Assembly: GCA_014465955.1 (NCBI GenBank)
Contig: JACTVT010000054.1
Location: 1 to 14,758 of the forward strand
Direction of reading: 5' to 3'
DNA length: 14,758 bases
From: Eubacterium sp.
GTDB taxonomy: Bacteria > Bacillota > Clostridia > Oscillospirales > Acutalibacteraceae
The position numbers were made by a program, and so were the translations under genes. Shown here one piece after another: positions 1 through 6,903 of this stretch; positions within the stretch are counted from its first letter, which is position 1, and each line of letters begins with the position of its first letter. The notes beneath the pieces were generated by a model. That model searched no databases, was not told the origin of the DNA, and saw only the letters and a list, made by a program, of their open reading frames with translations.

Positions 1-89
1 TTCTACCTTGGGTGTTCCTTTTTTGTGCTGTCTGCACAATTTGGGGCTGTTCAGAATTCTGCTCCTTTTGTTTAACTTTTGATATATGA

Positions 90-419
90 TTATTGCTGCG
101 TTATTATAAAAGTATGTTCTTCATAATCTGAAAGTTCATAGTCATTTTTACAAACATTTTCTTTACTGCCGATACCGATTGCATGAAAACAAAAATGATG
201 TGATTTACCATCAGAACTGCAATTGGCTGTCAGCTCAAAATCATAATCATAACCGCCTACGAATATCTGTTCATTTTCAAATATTGTGCTGCCATCTGCT
301 TCTTCTTTTAAAAGTTTGTCGATTTTGTATTCTGCAAATTCAGTTGAATGCATTAGATTGCCATCTGTGTTTTTGATAAGCCAATTTTTCAATTCGCTTA
401 TTAATTTAGTTTTGGTCAT
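90..419 (-). CDS. Hypothetical small soluble protein
   Basis: A 109-residue protein that I do not recognise. It has no membrane segment or signal peptide. It is mixed-charge, with an acidic C-terminal half containing several Cys and His residues, and ends in ITQQ. The open frame extends to an ATG at 464, but that ATG lies inside the spacer of a good promoter (TTGATT, 17 bp, TATTAT at 455-483), so it cannot be translated from this transcript. I therefore choose the ATG at 419 (MTKTKL...), which has a weak GGTGG upstream. It is a single-gene unit on the minus strand, followed by the window edge. Function unknown. Confidence 0.6.
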   Translation of the reverse strand: MTKTKLISELKNWLIKNTDGNLMHSTEFAEYKIDKLLKEEADGSTIFENEQIFVGGYDYDFELTANCSSDGKSHHFCFHAIGIGSKENVCKNDYELSDYEEHTFIITQQ

Positions 420-454
420 TGTTGCCACCAGCGGTCGGATTATTTTATGCAAAT

Positions 455-483
455 ATAATATCATATAAATTGAGCAAAATCAA
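455..483 (-). promoter_or_regulatory. Sigma-A-like promoter of the 90-419 gene
   Basis: On the minus strand, TTGATT (478-483) is separated by exactly 17 bp from TATTAT (455-460). Transcription would begin near 448, giving a leader of about 30 bases before the ATG at 419. This decides the start of the downstream gene. Confidence 0.6.
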
Positions 484-576
484 CACTTTTTTGAAAAATA
501 TGTAAATTTTGTTAAAAATATTTCAAACAATTTTATTAAATAAAAAATCACTTTATTTTTATTTTGAAGCAATGAA

Positions 577-616
577 CCAATGCGGTATTAATCCGCATTG
601 GCTTGCAGTTTTTTTT
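577..616 (+). terminator. Intrinsic terminator-like hairpin, plus orientation
   Basis: A perfect 9-bp stem (CCAATGCGG, 577-585, with CCGCATTGG, 593-601) has a 7-base loop and is followed after 7 bases by eight T residues (609-616). In the plus orientation it looks like an intrinsic terminator, yet no plus-strand gene precedes it. In the minus orientation it lies about 40 bases past the stop of the MerR gene but lacks a U-tract. It probably ends the MerR transcript imperfectly, or belongs to an unseen plus-strand RNA. Confidence 0.6.
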
Positions 617-639
617 AATAATAACAGAATATATGTGAT

Positions 640-1365
640 TTAAATGTGATTGTTTTTATAATATGTGTTAATTGCTTGTGCAGTAAATTCGGCAGTGCCG
701 TTGCCGCCTGTGCTGTCGATGTTGTTTTTAAAGCGTTCGTCAGCGATATACATTTGCCCTAAGCCTTTCAGAATATCATCGGTACAGGTGTAGTAATTCT
801 CCGTTATGAAATTCTGAAGTTTTTTAATCATACTTTGCACAGTTTGAGAGTCAGGTTCAAGGTGTTTAATTTTTCCTATCTCTGCAAAAATCTGCATAAA
901 TTCTTCGGTTTTATCGTTTGAATCCGAATGCTTTTCTGCAAATTCCTTATAAGCGGCTGTGTTCTCCCATTTCTTTTTTGCCTCATCGGCGTATTTGTCA
1001 ATTTCAGATTTATTAAATGCTGAAAAATTCATATTATCATTTCCTTTCATTAATAGTTTACGGGCAGAATCAATTATTTCATCAAGCCTGTTTTTCTGCA
1101 TTTCAAGCAGTTTTATCTGTTCTTTCAGTGCGGTCTCTTTATCAAATCCGTTACTGTCAAGAATGGCCTTGATTTCCCCCAACGGAAATTTCAGTTCACG
1201 AAAAAGCAGTATACTGTGCAGCCTTTCAAGCGCCGTATCGTCATACAGTCTGTAGCCTGCATCTGTTGTTTCGGTCGGTTTCAGCAAATTTATTTCATCG
1301 TAATAATGAAGTGTGCGCACGCTGACACCTGTTAACCTGCTTATTTCTTTAACTGTTTTCATCAT
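640..1365 (-). CDS. MerR family regulator with TipAS-type ligand domain
   Basis: A 241-residue transcriptional activator of the TipAL/Mta type. Residues 3-70 form a MerR winged HTH (VKEISRLTGVSVRTLHYYDE, then a GYRLYD wing). Residues 75-108 are a dimerisation helix rich in Leu and charged residues. Residues 112-236 match a TipAS antibiotic-recognition domain. In this family the C-terminal domain binds thiopeptides or other drugs and the activator twists a 19-bp-spacer promoter. The start has AAGGTGGG 4 bases upstream; a second in-frame ATG follows immediately and is equally possible. The promoter at 1385-1415 has the MerR-type architecture, implying autoregulation. The divergent neighbour is a GNAT gene 135 bp away, and a GyrI-like drug-binding protein lies 2 kb away, so a drug-response role is inferred. 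Confidence 0.9.
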   Translation of the reverse strand: MMKTVKEISRLTGVSVRTLHYYDEINLLKPTETTDAGYRLYDDTALERLHSILLFRELKFPLGEIKAILDSNGFDKETALKEQIKLLEMQKNRLDEIIDSARKLLMKGNDNMNFSAFNKSEIDKYADEAKKKWENTAAYKEFAEKHSDSNDKTEEFMQIFAEIGKIKHLEPDSQTVQSMIKKLQNFITENYYTCTDDILKGLGQMYIADERFKNNIDSTGGNGTAEFTAQAINTYYKNNHI

Positions 1366-1384
1366 TATCCCACCTTTAATTTAA

Positions 1385-1415
1385 ATTATAGACTATTACG
1401 TACCGTCAGAGTCAA
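1385..1415 (-). promoter_or_regulatory. MerR-type promoter with operator dyad
   Basis: On the minus strand, TTGACT (1410-1415) and TATAAT (1385-1390) are separated by 19 bp (1391-1409). That over-long spacer is the hallmark of MerR-activated promoters. An inverted repeat fills it: GACTCTGACG and GACTATTACG (8 of 10 positions alike) flank a 3-base centre at 1391-1413. It drives the MerR/TipAS gene itself, so positive autoregulation by ligand is the likely mode. Confidence 0.8.
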
Positions 1416-1500
1416 TAGTTATTTGTAAAAAAACTATATTTTGTCTTTTTATTATGTTATAATCAAATTATATTAAGTGAAAGTAGGATTTTTTCGTGCT

Positions 1501-1929
1501 ATGATCAGAGAATTTAACATCAGCGATTTGGATATTATAATGGCAATATGGCTTGATGAAAATATAAAAGCGCATAGTTTTATTTCTCCGCAATACTGGT
1601 ATGGAAATTTTGATTATGTAAAATCTGTTTTGCCTAATGCTGAAATATATGTTTATGCTGATGGCGATAATGTGACAGGCTTTATCGGTCTTAACGGCAG
1701 TTATATTGAGGGGATTTTTGTGAAGTCCGGCAGTCAGCATAAAGGAATAGGCACTGATTTACTTAACTGTGCTAAACAAAAATATGATGAGTTAACCCTC
1801 AGTGTGTATAGTAAAAATATGAAAGCCGTTCGTTTTTATCTGAAAAACGGGTTTGAAAAAATTGATGAGAATATTGATTTGAATACAAGCGAAACAGAAT
1901 TTACAATGACGTGGAGAAAAGAAAAATGA
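1501..1929 (+). CDS. GNAT family N-acetyltransferase
   Basis: A 142-residue single-domain GNAT enzyme transferring acetyl from acetyl-CoA to an unknown amine. The acetyl-CoA-binding motif A is visible as IEGIFVKSGSQHKGIG (the Q-x-x-G-x-G loop), followed by LTLSVYSKNMKAVRFYLKNG, the usual 'N..A..FY...GF' motif B. The frame is open from a GTG at 1477, but related proteins begin MIR.F, so I use the ATG at 1501. The nearest SD-like run (GTAGGA) is rather far, about 12 bases. Its last four bases overlap the next gene (ATGA), so the two are translationally coupled. Substrate cannot be told from sequence. Confidence 0.85.
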   Translation: MIREFNISDLDIIMAIWLDENIKAHSFISPQYWYGNFDYVKSVLPNAEIYVYADGDNVTGFIGLNGSYIEGIFVKSGSQHKGIGTDLLNCAKQKYDELTLSVYSKNMKAVRFYLKNGFEKIDENIDLNTSETEFTMTWRKEK

Positions 1930-2429
1930 TTGTATTGATTGCAGGTGCAACGCACACGGGCAAAACAAATCTGGCGCAGAAACTGCTTGAAAAGTACAAA
2001 TATCCGTATTTATCAATAGACCATTTAAAAATGGGGCTGATAAGGAGCGGCAATACGGATTTAACCGTTTATGACGATGATAAACTTACGCCGTATCTGT
2101 GGAATATTGTTAAAGAAATGGTAAAAACGGCAATTGAAAACAATCAGAATTTAATTATTGAGGGGTGCTATATTCCTTTTGACTGGGCAAAGGATTTTGA
2201 TAGCGCATATTTAAAGCATATAAAATATTATTGCCTTGTTATGACGGAGCAGTATATTGAAAATCATTTCAGTGACATCAAAAAATTTGAAAGCATTATT
2301 GAACACCGTAAAACTGATGATTTAACAAAAGAAAGTATTATAAAAGAAAATACATACAATCTTGAAATGTGCCGAAAGCACGGCTGCAATTATATTTTAA
2401 TTGATGATGTTTATGAGGTTGAATTATAG
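1926..2429 (+). CDS. P-loop kinase-like NTPase
   Basis: A 167-residue P-loop protein of the small-molecule or adenylate-kinase-like class (AAA_33/zeta-like fold). Walker A is GATHTGKT at residues 7-14, and a hydrophobic strand LIIEGCYIP near residue 80 fits the second nucleotide-site strand. The C-terminal half is helical and charged. The start at 1926 overlaps the stop of the upstream GNAT gene and has GGAG 9 bases before it. The GTG at 1911 in the same frame is less likely. Similar proteins are sometimes called 2-phosphoglycerate kinase or adenylate kinase, but no substrate-specific residues identify it here. Part of the plus-strand run 1501-5883. Confidence 0.75.
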   Translation: MIVLIAGATHTGKTNLAQKLLEKYKYPYLSIDHLKMGLIRSGNTDLTVYDDDKLTPYLWNIVKEMVKTAIENNQNLIIEGCYIPFDWAKDFDSAYLKHIKYYCLVMTEQYIENHFSDIKKFESIIEHRKTDDLTKESIIKENTYNLEMCRKHGCNYILIDDVYEVEL

Positions 2430-2443
2430 TAAGAGGTATTAAA

Positions 2444-2725
2444 ATGAAAACGGATTTATTAACAATACCAAATGTTGGCAGGCGTACAAAAGAGGCAATG
2501 ATGAATATAGGCATTTCCTGCGTTGAAGATTTGATAGGGCAGGACCCCGAGGACCTTTATGTAAGAGACTGCCTGAAAAAAGGTTTTCAGGAGGACAGAT
2601 GTGCTCTTTATGTTTTTAGAATGGCAGTGTATTATGCTGAGCATACCGAGCACGACGAGGAAAAACTGAAATGGCGGTATTGGAAGGATAAGAAATATCC
2701 CGAAAACGATGAGGGTGAATTATGA
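2444..2725 (+). CDS. Helix-hairpin-helix protein, Cdd1-like
   Basis: A 93-residue protein whose N-terminal half is a helix-hairpin-helix motif (LLTIPNVGRRTKEAMMNIGI, then SCVEDLIGQDPEDLY). It resembles the Cdd1 or 'pathogenicity locus' family, named from a small gene near the Clostridioides difficile toxin locus. These are putative nucleic-acid-binding proteins without a proven role. The C-terminal half is highly charged (EHTEHDEEKLKWRYWKDKKY). AAGAGG precedes the ATG at a proper distance. The stop overlaps the start of the following GNAT gene (ATGA), so the two are probably co-translated. Confidence 0.8.
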   Translation: MKTDLLTIPNVGRRTKEAMMNIGISCVEDLIGQDPEDLYVRDCLKKGFQEDRCALYVFRMAVYYAEHTEHDEEKLKWRYWKDKKYPENDEGEL

Positions 2726-3231
2726 TTCTTGAAACAGAAAGACTTTATCTGCGTGAAATGGAACAGTCCGATTTTGATTCATTATGCAGAATACTTCAGG
2801 ATGATAAGGTGATGTATGCTTATGAGGGTGCTTTCAGTGATGATGAGGTGCACGAATGGCTGGACAGGCAGATTGCACGATATCACAAGTGGAATTTCGG
2901 CTTGTGGGCAGTAATACTTAAAGAAAATGACGAGATGATAGGGCAGTGCGGTCTTACGATGCAGCCTTGGAAGGATAAAGAGGTACTTGAAATCGGTTAT
3001 CTTTTTCAGTATCGGTACTGGCATAAGGGATATGCCACAGAAACTGCCGAAGCCTGCAAAAAATACGCTTTTGAAACATTGAATGCAGATGAAGTCTGCT
3101 CAATTATCAGAGATACAAATACGCCTTCGCAGAAGGTGGCAATCAGAAACGGTATGGTTAAGAAAGACCGCTTTGTAAAGCATTATAAGGGCGTAGATAT
3201 GCCGCATTTTCGCTATGTGGTTTTCAGATAA
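2722..3231 (+). CDS. GNAT acetyltransferase, RimJ/RimL-like
   Basis: A 169-residue protein of the Acetyltransf_3 (RimJ/RimL) type. The N-terminus LETERLYLREMEQSDFDSL is the classic opening of this family. Motif A is EIGYLFQYRYWHKGYATE, with the H-K-G-Y-A pyrophosphate loop, and motif B contains NTPSQKVAIRNGM. It could acetylate a protein N-terminus or a small amine; specificity is unknown. It starts within the stop of the HhH gene and is followed after one base by a frameshifted small reading frame. It is the second of five GNAT domains in the window. Confidence 0.88.
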   Translation: MILETERLYLREMEQSDFDSLCRILQDDKVMYAYEGAFSDDEVHEWLDRQIARYHKWNFGLWAVILKENDEMIGQCGLTMQPWKDKEVLEIGYLFQYRYWHKGYATETAEACKKYAFETLNADEVCSIIRDTNTPSQKVAIRNGMVKKDRFVKHYKGVDMPHFRYVVFR

Positions 3232-3232
3232 T

Positions 3233-3419
3233 ATGATAAACGAAAAGGTTTTTTGATATATTATATAAACCGTGTGATGAAAATAAATCATTCCATAAAA
3301 CGGTATGGGATGAAGATTTAGATGAGGATATTTTTGATTATATAAGAAAAATAGATGATTATCATTATGCTGAAAACGCTGAACATATCAGAGCCGAAAT
3401 TTATATGGAAGAAACCTGA
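3233..3419 (+). pseudogene. Frameshifted small gene (one extra T)
   Basis: An ATG at 3233, one base after the previous stop, reads MINEKVF and then hits TGA at 3254-3256 inside a run of six T (3249-3254). Removing one T restores an open frame of about 61 residues to TGA at 3417-3419, including CDENKSFHKTVWDEDLDEDI and an acidic helical tail ending in MEET. The restored product looks like a real soluble acidic protein, but I do not recognise it. This is a homopolymer indel: a true null mutation, slippage-prone expression, or a sequencing error. Confidence 0.5.
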
Positions 3420-3447
3420 TAATGATATAACATAAGGAGATATATCA

Positions 3448-3504
3448 ATGAAAAATTATAAAATTGCAGGGATACTGATGATTATTCACGGAGGTTTCAA
3501 TTAA
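3448..3504 (+). pseudogene. N-terminal stub of a membrane-protein gene
   Basis: An excellent SD (AAGGAG, 10 bases before the ATG) opens an 18-codon frame, MKNYKIAGILMIIHGGFN, then TAA. The charged start followed by a hydrophobic helix looks like the first transmembrane segment of a longer membrane protein, cut short. The bases up to 3555 are AT-rich with no continuation in any frame that I can see, so the rest seems deleted. A genuine 18-residue membrane microprotein or leader peptide is the alternative. Confidence 0.4.
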
Positions 3505-3555
3505 TAATTTATTTAATGCTTTTTAACAGTGTTTTGAATGTGAGGATAGGTTATT

Positions 3556-4194
3556 ATGGCTTTCGATTATAAGAAAGAATACAAGGAATTTTATATGCCG
3601 AAGAAGAAGCCGGGTATTGTTGAAATTCCGAAAATGAATTATATTGCGGTCAGAGGAAAAGGCAATCCGAATGATGAAAACGGAGAGTACAAAAGCAGTA
3701 TCGGTTTGTTATATGCCATTGCTTTTACTGTCAAAATGAGTTATAAAGGCACGCATAAAATTGACGGTTATTTTGAATATGTTGTGCCGCCGCTCGAGGG
3801 CTTCTGGTGGCAGGAAAATACAGAGGGTATTGATTATAACAGAAAAGACGATATGAATTTTATCTCTGTTATAAGACTGCCTGATTTTGTAACCGAAGAT
3901 GATTTTAAGTGGGCTGTTGATGAGGCAACGTCAAAGAAAAAGCAGGACTTTTCAAAGGTTGAATTTTTAACTTATGATGAGGGAATTTGCGTTCAGTGTA
4001 TGCATATCGGCTCATATGACAATGAGCCTGAAACCGTGGAACTGATGCACAAATATATGGAAGAAAACGGTTATGAACTCGATATAACAGGCAGCAGGCT
4101 GCATCACGAGATTTATTTGAGCGATCCGAGAAGATGTGATGAAAGCAAACTGAAAACGGTTATCAGGCACCCGATAAAAAAGATAGGAAAGTAA
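3556..4194 (+). CDS. GyrI-like small-molecule-binding protein
   Basis: A 212-residue protein of the stand-alone GyrI-like family (COG4832 type). Recognisable features are the N-terminus FDYKKEYKEFYMPKKKPGIVE, the PKMNYIAVRGKGNPN strand-turn, and the C-terminal RLHHEIYLSDPRR segment before KLKTVIRHPIKK. This fold (SOUL/GyrI superfamily) binds hydrophobic cations or drugs in BmrR and SbmC relatives, but stand-alone members have no HTH. AGG lies 7 bases before the ATG, and GAGG lies further upstream. It sits in the plus-strand run with GNAT enzymes and near a TipAS regulator, which suggests drug or metabolite handling (inference). Confidence 0.85.
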   Translation: MAFDYKKEYKEFYMPKKKPGIVEIPKMNYIAVRGKGNPNDENGEYKSSIGLLYAIAFTVKMSYKGTHKIDGYFEYVVPPLEGFWWQENTEGIDYNRKDDMNFISVIRLPDFVTEDDFKWAVDEATSKKKQDFSKVEFLTYDEGICVQCMHIGSYDNEPETVELMHKYMEENGYELDITGSRLHHEIYLSDPRRCDESKLKTVIRHPIKKIGK

Positions 4195-4251
4195 AATAAT
4201 TACCGAAAATCATTAGATATAAAAATTTTGTTCAAAAGCAGTATGTGAAAA

Positions 4252-5139
4252 ATGGAGAAGATGAAAGAGTTATTTATTAAACTGAAAAATAAATTTATAA
4301 AATTCTGCAAATGGGTGTGGCAGGAATGTAAGGACTGGCACACGGTTGTTATTTTTGCTGTTGTTGTAGTCGTTATGTATTCGCCTGTCTGGGGCGGATA
4401 TCTGTGCCACGCCATATTCGGCTGGAAATGGTGCAGTGTTATGGCAACGGCATACCTTGCATTTTGGGCAGGTCCGTTCACGCCGTTTTTCCCGCTTTGC
4501 ATTGCTATCACCTTGGGAATACGGCGGATTATTGATAAAATAAAAGGCAAAAAGAAAGCAGAAAAGGAGTTTGCAGGAATGGAAACAGACAGACTTATAT
4601 TGAGGCAATTTGAAGAAAACGATATAGATGCAATTTACCTGCTTCTTTCAGATGAAGAGGTGAACACTTTTCTGCCGTGGTTTCCCGTAAAGGACAGAAA
4701 TGAAGCGAAGATGTTTTTTGAAAAACGATTTAAGGACAGACCGTATTGCTTTGCTATCTGCCTGAAAGAAGATAATGTTCCTATAGGCTGCATAAATGCA
4801 GAGGAAGATGATGACAGCCATGATTTCGGATATCTTCTGCGTAAAGAGTATTGGCATCAGGGTATAGTCAGTGAAGCAGGTGAAGCGGTTATTGAATTAC
4901 TGAAAAAAGATAACTTTCCTTATATTACGGCAACGCATGACAGAAATAATCCCCGCAGCGGCGCTGTTATGAAACGAATGGGAATGCACTATTGCTATTC
5001 TTATAAAGAACAGTGGCAGCCAAAGGATTTTCCTGTAATCTTCCGAATGTATCAGTTGAATTTTGACGGACAGGATGAAAGAGTGTATAAAAAATACTGG
5101 GATTCGTGTGATGAGCATTTCATTGAAACGGACATATAA
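4252..5139 (+). CDS. Two-helix membrane domain fused to GNAT acetyltransferase
   Basis: A 295-residue fusion. Residues 1-29 are basic and amphipathic, 31-52 and 61-90 are likely transmembrane helices (AVVVVVMYSPVWGGYL; AFWAGPFTPFFPLCIAITLG), and 91-107 is very basic. The N-terminal part resembles a small stand-alone Firmicute membrane protein. Residues 110-295 form a RimJ/RimL-like GNAT: ETDRLILRQFEENDIDAIY at its start, FGYLLRKEYWHQGIVSE as motif A, and NNPRSGAVMKRMGM as motif B. M110 (ATG at 4579) is preceded by AAAAGGAG at 4562-4569, so the GNAT half could also be made alone. No stop lies between the halves. No good SD precedes 4252; an ATG at 4261 is an alternative start. Confidence 0.8.
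   Translation: MEKMKELFIKLKNKFIKFCKWVWQECKDWHTVVIFAVVVVVMYSPVWGGYLCHAIFGWKWCSVMATAYLAFWAGPFTPFFPLCIAITLGIRRIIDKIKGKKKAEKEFAGMETDRLILRQFEENDIDAIYLLLSDEEVNTFLPWFPVKDRNEAKMFFEKRFKDRPYCFAICLKEDNVPIGCINAEEDDDSHDFGYLLRKEYWHQGIVSEAGEAVIELLKKDNFPYITATHDRNNPRSGAVMKRMGMHYCYSYKEQWQPKDFPVIFRMYQLNFDGQDERVYKKYWDSCDEHFIETDI
4579..5139 (+). other. Possible internally initiated GNAT (alternative product)
   Basis: ATG at 4579, in frame with the fusion gene, starts exactly where free-standing GNAT homologues begin (METDRLILRQF). AAGGAG sits 9 bases upstream. A separate 186-residue cytosolic enzyme may therefore be produced alongside or instead of the membrane fusion. Confidence 0.45.
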
Positions 5140-5163
5140 TTTTCAATTCAGGAGTGTAATGGT

Positions 5164-5883
5164 ATGGCAATGTGGAATCCTTGGCACGGGTGTAAAAAAT
5201 GCAGTGACGGCTGTCTGCATTGCTACATTCATAAGGGCGATGCAAAACGAGGTGTGGATACAAATCAAATTGTAAAAACAAAAGATTTTGATAAGCCTGT
5301 CCAAAAACTGAAAAACGGTAATTATAAAATGAAACCGGGTATTGTTTATTTATGCTTTTTTTCTGATTTTCTTATTGAAAAAGCAGATGATTGGCGTGAT
5401 GAATGCTGGGAAATGATACAGGAACGGCAGGACTGCACCTTTTTGTTTCTGACAAAAAGAATTGACAGGTTTATTAAATGTATTCCCGATAACTGGGCAG
5501 ACGGATACGATAATGTTGTTGTTTGCTGTACGGTTGAAAATCAGAAAAATGCCGATTATAAACTGAACATATTTAAGGATTTGCCGATAAAGCATAAATG
5601 CATTACTGCTCAGCCGCTTCTTGAAAATATTGAAATTGAAAAGTATCTTGATGATATTGAATTAGTTGTTGTCGGCGGTGAATCTGACAGAAATGCAAGA
5701 CCTTTAAATTATGACTGGGTGCTGAATATCCGTGAGCAGTGTGTGCGTCAGAATACTGATTTTGAATTCAGACAGTGCGGTACTTATTTTATAAAGGATT
5801 CCAAGAGATATATCTTGCAAACCAAGGATTTGTGCAGACAGGCGAAAGCGGCTGATATTGATTATGCTTCAGGTTCATTATAA
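5164..5883 (+). CDS. DUF5131 (phage Gp37/Gp68-like) family protein
   Basis: A 239-residue protein of the DUF5131/COG4422 family, first seen as phage proteins Gp37/Gp68. The diagnostic N-terminus is WNPWHGCKKCSDGCLHCY. Four cysteines lie at 10, 13, 17 and 20; the last three have the CX3CX2C spacing of radical-SAM iron-sulfur sites, while typical members carry three cysteines with wider spacing. Later family segments are FLFLTKRIDRF (about 93-103), TAQPLLENI, and VVVGGESDRNARPL (about 174-187). The catalytic role is unproven. AGGAG lies 9 bases before the ATG. It is the last gene of the plus-strand run and is followed by a strong hairpin. Some homologues have a partner called TcmP; none is visible here. 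Confidence 0.8.
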   Translation: MAMWNPWHGCKKCSDGCLHCYIHKGDAKRGVDTNQIVKTKDFDKPVQKLKNGNYKMKPGIVYLCFFSDFLIEKADDWRDECWEMIQERQDCTFLFLTKRIDRFIKCIPDNWADGYDNVVVCCTVENQKNADYKLNIFKDLPIKHKCITAQPLLENIEIEKYLDDIELVVVGGESDRNARPLNYDWVLNIREQCVRQNTDFEFRQCGTYFIKDSKRYILQTKDLCRQAKAADIDYASGSL

Positions 5884-5889
5884 ATAATT

Positions 5890-5926
5890 AAAAAGCATTG
5901 AGATACTGCAAATCTCAATGCTTTTT
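5890..5926. terminator. Bidirectional intrinsic terminator
   Basis: A perfect 15-bp stem (AAAAAGCATTGAGAT at 5890-5904 with its complement at 5912-5926) has a 7-base loop. It carries a T-run on one arm and an A-run on the other, so it can work in both directions. It separates the convergent DUF5131 gene (plus) and the TetR remnant (minus). Confidence 0.9.
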
Positions 5927-5942
5927 GATGTGAACTATTTGT

Positions 5943-6492
5943 TTATGCTTTATCGGATTTTATGTTACGGATAATAATATCTGCAATATCTTCGATATTT
6001 TCCCTGCAGTCATTTTTCAGCCATTCCATAATCAGAGCAATAATACCGTTTATATAAAATGTCATTGTATAATGGCGTTCGTTTTCAGGAACATCAAACC
6101 GCATTAAAATCGGGCTGAATACATATTCAAATAGCTTTTTATAATTTTTGTCAAGCCGCAGTGTGTCTGAGTGTAAAACGGCAGTCTTAAACAGTTTTTT
6201 GTTGTCCTTAGGCAATGAATATAAGTTCATCAAGATTTGAATTCTTTATTTTTGAACTGATATCATTTTCGCAAAAATACTTCAGAAAACCGTTTGACAT
6301 ATATTCGACACTTTCATCAAGCAAATCTGCAATTGTTTCATAATGCAGATAAAAGGTTGAACGGTTAACCTCTGCTTTTTTGCAGATATCCTTAACTGTA
6401 ATATATTCAAAGTCTTTTTCGGCAAGCAAGTCCAGAAATGCTTTGTCCATTCTGACTGCTGTATTAAAATATTTACTCTCGGATCTATTCAA
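5943..6492 (-). pseudogene. TetR family regulator, frameshifted
   Basis: Two overlapping minus-strand frames together make one TetR protein. The N-terminal frame (6208-6492) starts with TTG, preceded by AAGGAG 6 bases away, and carries the HTH: FEYITVKDICKKAEVNRSTF followed by YLHYETIADLLDES. It stops at 6208 after LDELIFIA. The C-terminal frame continues (NKKLFKTAVLHSDTL... FYINGIIALIMEWLKNDC) to 5943, with a typical DhaS/TetR_C_7-like regulatory domain. Joined, they come to about 180 residues. From memory of this family, a segment of roughly ten residues before NKKLF also seems missing, so a small deletion may have caused the shift. The HTH could still be made as a 94-residue fragment. It lies directly behind the 6505-6873 gene, which it probably regulated. 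Confidence 0.75.
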
Positions 6493-6504
6493 AGCCTTCT
6501 CCTT

Positions 6505-6873
6505 TTAAAGTACAGTTCTATTAGTTTCACTGATTTCTTTTGCAAGCTCAACGATTTCAAAAGCATATTTATCCTTGCCCTTTTTCAAAAGTTTTTTGTA
6601 AATGGGATAATTAATGCTGACACCTGCAATTCCGATAATACCTACAATAACGCCTAAAATCATTGATATTGTGCCGTTTAAATCAAACTGGTTCATACAA
6701 AGGCACATACCTACGCCAAGCACCAAAGCGCTGATGATGCCAAAGGTGTAAGCGAAAATATTTGCAGGCCGTTTTGCTTTATTGTCAAGTTTTTTAAGTG
6801 CAACAACCTTAGAGGTTTCTTTCGGTGCGTATTCCTTTGCGATGGATTCTGCATAAATTTTGTCTGTGTTCAT
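6505..6873 (-). CDS. Two-helix membrane protein (often misnamed dihydropteridine reductase)
   Basis: A 122-residue protein beginning MNTDKIYAESIAKEYAP, with a charged linker (KVVALKKLDNKAKR) and two transmembrane helices at roughly 38-60 and 68-92, then a cytoplasmic tail (YPIYKKLLKKGKDKYAFEIV) with an acidic end. Homologues in Clostridia are sometimes called dihydropteridine reductase, but nothing in it looks like a reductase: no Rossmann fold and no flavin site. GGAG stands 8 bases before the ATG. The TetR gene follows 12 bases after its stop, and the TetR SD overlaps the end of this gene, so they form a two-gene operon. Function unknown. Confidence 0.8.
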   Translation of the reverse strand: MNTDKIYAESIAKEYAPKETSKVVALKKLDNKAKRPANIFAYTFGIISALVLGVGMCLCMNQFDLNGTISMILGVIVGIIGIAGVSINYPIYKKLLKKGKDKYAFEIVELAKEISETNRTVL

Positions 6874-6903
6874 AAAAATGACTCCTTTTTTTTTGATGGT
6901 TTC

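Noticed and set aside
20..40. Small hairpin TTGTGC/GCACAA near the left edge
   Set aside because: Only 6 bp with no T-run on either side; not enough to call a terminator.
5063..5275. Plus-strand frame overlapping the DUF5131 start
   Set aside because: Its product has no family character, and the overlapping DUF5131 frame is clearly the coding one.
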